A stretch of 7,531 nucleotides of DNA from TMED27 sp037969235 (GTDB taxonomy: Bacteria > Pseudomonadota > Alphaproteobacteria > Micavibrionales > Micavibrionaceae): positions 1-7,531 of the forward strand of contig JBBKXA010000088.1 in the NCBI GenBank assembly GCA_037969235.1. The letters run 5' to 3'. Of the stretch, positions 5,582 through 7,531 are shown piece after piece. The first letter of the stretch is position 1. Each line of letters begins with the position of its first letter. The position numbers and the translations under genes were made by a program. The notes under the pieces were generated by a model. It ran no database searches and had not been told where the DNA came from. It worked only from the letters and a program-made list of their open reading frames with translations.

Positions 5582-6631
5582 TTAGCTCAATCTATACCAA
5601 GTAGCACGAGCCTTACCAAGGCGTTGAACCCGTCCAGATGATACCAGTTCACGCAGCCTCACTTTTAACGTATTTTGGTTTGCATGAGTAAGTTTTACAA
5701 TTTCTGAAATACTCAGCCGCTCATTCTCCTTTAGTAGCTCTAAAATTTGCACTGATAATGCTGGTAGGGTGTTATCATCAGAAGATTTTTCTGTACTCAC
5801 TTTGGCGGCAAGATTGGCTTTTTGTTTTTTCAGACACCGCAAAAAAAAACCAAGCCAGGGCTCCCAATCCGGACTGTCTTGTTTGAGAGTTGTTTGTGTG
5901 CGGCGCAAGGCTTTATAGTACAAATCTTTATTATCTTCGATAATGCTTTCCAGCGAAGCGTAGGGCACATAGCTATAGCCAGATTTCAACAACATGAGCG
6001 TGGTTAGGATGCGGGATAATCTGCCATTCCCATCTTGAAACGGGTGAATAGCTAGAAATACGACTTTAAAAACGGCGATTGCCAACAGTGGATGAAGGCT
6101 GTCTTCGGCGATGGTTTTATTGATCCATTTGACTAACTCTTCCATTTCACGAGGCGTATTAAATGGGCTGGATGTTTCAAATATCACACCGATTTCTTTG
6201 CCGTTTTCATCAATAGCCACAACGTTGTTGGAAAGCTTTTTATAATCGCCTCGATGGCGCTCGTCCTTATTACTGTGGCGCAATAAAATTTGATGAAGCT
6301 GACGGATATGATTTTCAGTGATGGCCATATCTTCAAAAGCTTGAAAAACTGTGTCCATCGCCTCAGCGTAGCCAGCCACTTCTTGTTCATCACGACTTTT
6401 AAAAGATGTGGAAGTTAAATTTGAAAGTAAGGTCTCCACCTGCATATCGCTTAATTTTGCACCTTCAATGCGTGTGGATGAGCCGATGCTTTCAATTGTT
6501 GCAACTTTTTTAAGCTTTAGAAGCCGCTCTGGAGACATGTTTTTTAAAGCTTCCCACTTGCCCTTAAATTCATCAATCTCCGCTATGAGTTTAAGGAGCT
6601 CTTGAGTAATGGTGATTTTGGGTTCCTTCAT
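5582..6631 (-). CDS. fic: Fic family AMP-transferase, class II, with C-terminal winged helix
   Basis: A 349-aa Fic protein that transfers AMP (or another nucleotide moiety) from its substrate to target proteins. The Fic core (about 85-265) has the full catalytic motif HPFQDGNGRLSR (196-207): His196 is the catalytic base, Asp200 the metal ligand, and Arg204 and Arg207 the phosphate binders. The N-terminal helix carries S52-T-R-I-E56-G57, the [ST]xxxE[GN] inhibitory motif of class II Fic proteins, so activity should be held off by Glu56. Residues about 292-349 form a winged helix (LSVQILELLKENERLSISEI), which suggests DNA binding. The start is ATG 6631, with AGG 6 nt upstream. Four 10-bp repeats overlie its promoter, which fits autoregulation through the winged helix. 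It lies 93 bp downstream of the coupling-protein gene on the same strand. No secretion domain such as BID is seen, so it is probably not a secreted effector. Confidence 0.95.
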   Translation of the reverse strand: MKEPKITITQELLKLIAEIDEFKGKWEALKNMSPERLLKLKKVATIESIGSSTRIEGAKLSDMQVETLLSNLTSTSFKSRDEQEVAGYAEAMDTVFQAFEDMAITENHIRQLHQILLRHSNKDERHRGDYKKLSNNVVAIDENGKEIGVIFETSSPFNTPREMEELVKWINKTIAEDSLHPLLAIAVFKVVFLAIHPFQDGNGRLSRILTTLMLLKSGYSYVPYASLESIIEDNKDLYYKALRRTQTTLKQDSPDWEPWLGFFLRCLKKQKANLAAKVSTEKSSDDNTLPALSVQILELLKENERLSISEIVKLTHANQNTLKVRLRELVSSGRVQRLGKARATWYRLS

Positions 6632-6642
6632 ATCGTGCCTAA

Positions 6643-6684
6643 TATATCCGATTTCATACCCGATTATATCCGATTATATCCGAT
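6643..6684. repeat. Four 10-bp direct repeats over the fic promoter (likely operators)
   Basis: TATATCCGAT occurs exactly at 6643-6652, 6665-6674 and 6675-6684, with a two-mismatch copy (CATACCCGAT) at 6655-6664. Start-to-start distances are 12, 10 and 10 bp, close to one DNA turn each, so a bound protein would sit on one face of the helix. The copies cover the -10 region of the fic promoter and end 12 bp before the start codon. They look like cooperative operator sites, most simply for the winged helix of the Fic protein itself; that link is inferred. Confidence 0.8.
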
Positions 6685-6690
6685 GTTCAA
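6663..6690 (-). promoter_or_regulatory. fic promoter overlapped by the repeats
   Basis: On the minus strand, TTGAAC (6690-6685) is followed after 16 bp by a consensus TATAAT (6668-6663), giving a start site near 6656 and a short leader before ATG 6631. A second TATAAT occurs at 6678-6673 because it is part of the repeat unit, but it is too close to the -35 element. A protein bound to the repeats would block this promoter. Confidence 0.6.
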
Positions 6691-6724
6691 GTGTAGATGT
6701 TTGGAGTGTGTTTTCGTTCAAAAT

Positions 6725-7531
6725 CTATTTGGCACTTTTACGTGAAGGTTGATAGAGCTCATCATCGTCTTCATCATCTTTGAAGATTTCTGGCAAAGTA
6801 TCACTTTTATCGTTGGAAGCATCTTTTAAAAAATCAATTTGGTTGGGGTCTGAATCCTGTTTGCTCGGATCAGGAATGTTAAATCTAGGTATGGCTTCAT
6901 TTTTATACTCTAATGTGGGGATTTGCGGCGCAGGCAGTAAGCGCTCCATAAAGGTTGGATCTTCCCAAAACTTAATTTTTTCGCATTTAACAGGGTTTGA
7001 AGCTTCAACAAGAATAATTGCCTCTTTTTTAGAGAGCTTACGCATTTCATCTTTTGTGATGAGTGGACGTCCTCTGGAGCTTTTACTATGAGTAGGCGCT
7101 TCGTAAGACGCAGAGCGCTTTTGAGACACACTGGTTGTTTCGATGGTTTTATCGCCGCAGCTCTCACTGACATAGCGCGCGGTTTCTAAATCATTGGTGG
7201 TATAAAAAACCTGATGCGCGCAGCATGAGAGAATGCCATCTCGCTCGTCGCGGCTGTAGGTTGTATCGAGAAACTTCAATCCCTGTACAACGGCCATTAC
7301 CCGAGTTGAATAGCCTGCTAGTAGCGTAAAGGCTTTGGTCATCACATCCAATTTGCCCAGCATGTGAAACTCATCAAGCAATATTAAAACTTGGTTTTTT
7401 TCGGAACTATCAGGCAGCTCCATGGCTAGAATGGTGATGACCTGCTCAAAGAAAATTCTGATCAAAGGGGCGAGGGAGGCAATTTGTCCTGCTGAAATCC
7501 CGACATAAATAGAGATGTTTTGTCGGCGAAG
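6725..7531 (-). CDS. virD4: Type IV coupling protein, VirD4/TraG family (partial, C-terminal part)
   Basis: The frame is open from the window edge to the TAG at 6725-6727, giving about 268 residues with the N-terminus missing. The visible part starts RRQNISIYVGISAGQIASL and continues PLIRIFFEQV. The Walker B segment VLILLDEFHMLG follows (LLDEF about 51-55), then YSTRVMAVVQGLKFLD with the conserved Gln, FYTTNDLETARYVSESCG, and the RPLITKDEMRKL and WEDPTF blocks typical of the family. Walker A and the membrane segments lie outside the window. These hexameric ATPases hand DNA relaxases or effector proteins to a type IV secretion channel at the inner membrane. The tail is strongly acidic (DDEDDDELYQ), ends in a short basic stretch, and is probably flexible. 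No strong internal start is seen; a TTG at 7465 is only a codon within the conserved domain. The gene points to a conjugative element or an effector-translocating system upstream. Confidence 0.93.
   Translation of the reverse strand, partial: LRRQNISIYVGISAGQIASLAPLIRIFFEQVITILAMELPDSSEKNQVLILLDEFHMLGKLDVMTKAFTLLAGYSTRVMAVVQGLKFLDTTYSRDERDGILSCCAHQVFYTTNDLETARYVSESCGDKTIETTSVSQKRSASYEAPTHSKSSRGRPLITKDEMRKLSKKEAIILVEASNPVKCEKIKFWEDPTFMERLLPAPQIPTLEYKNEAIPRFNIPDPSKQDSDPNQIDFLKDASNDKSDTLPEIFKDDEDDDELYQPSRKSAK

Noticed and set aside
6643..6684. Short repeats considered as a CRISPR array or plasmid iterons
   Set aside because: The units are 10 bp with no spacers and sit exactly on the fic promoter, which fits operators better than CRISPR; there is no replication gene in the window to support iterons.
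6780..7091. 103-codon plus-strand frame opposite the coupling protein
   Set aside because: It is a shadow of the VirD4-type coding region, which has conserved motifs on the minus strand.

Overview
The window looks like a chromosomal or integrated-element segment of a Gram-negative bacterium, most likely a moderately AT-rich member of the Pseudomonadota and possibly an alphaproteobacterium. This rests on an Fnr-type regulator with textbook TTGAT-N4-ATCAA boxes, Shine-Dalgarno-led genes, an M81 (MlrC-like) peptidase and a VirD4/TraG-type coupling protein. No rRNA, tRNA, CRISPR array or insertion sequence was seen. The taxonomic guess is inference.

Region 1 (1-1470) is an oxygen-response module. 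It opens with the 3' remnant of a reductase that resembles the flavohemoprotein C-terminus; this remnant carries an in-frame stop and is followed by a strong hairpin terminator. A 49-codon gene on the minus strand (153-302) encodes a lysine-rich protein ending in Cys-Cys. Next is a Crp/Fnr-family regulator (401-1135, minus). It carries the Fnr DNA-contact signature E..SR and a CX2CX5C motif at its C-terminus, whereas E. coli Fnr has this motif at its N-terminus. A perfect Fnr box lies at each end of the regulator gene. One faces the 49-aa gene. The other sits 41.5 bp upstream of the inferred start site of a plus-strand 62-aa gene (1281-1469), with a near-consensus -10 in place. Each box therefore appears to drive a small protein of unknown function.

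Region 2 (1500-5580) is a plus-strand metabolic block. It holds an M81 metallopeptidase (MlrC-like) with its own TATAAT element, a 235-bp gap with two small stem-loops, a DUF1611 P-loop protein (the family that includes the D-glutamate N-acetyltransferase DgcN), and an alanine/ornithine-racemase-family PLP enzyme. The last two overlap by one base (TAATG) and are surely co-translated. All three families have known or suspected links to D-amino acids, so a route for breaking down peptides or amino acids of D configuration is a reasonable hypothesis. It is not shown by the sequence.

Region 3 (5582-7531, minus strand) is mobile-element-like. It contains the C-terminal part of a type IV secretion coupling ATPase (VirD4/TraG type), which runs off the window, followed by a class II Fic AMP-transferase with a C-terminal winged helix. 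The fic promoter is overlaid by four copies of a 10-bp repeat spaced about one helical turn apart, which look like operators. The two blocks converge at a hairpin near 5533-5574.
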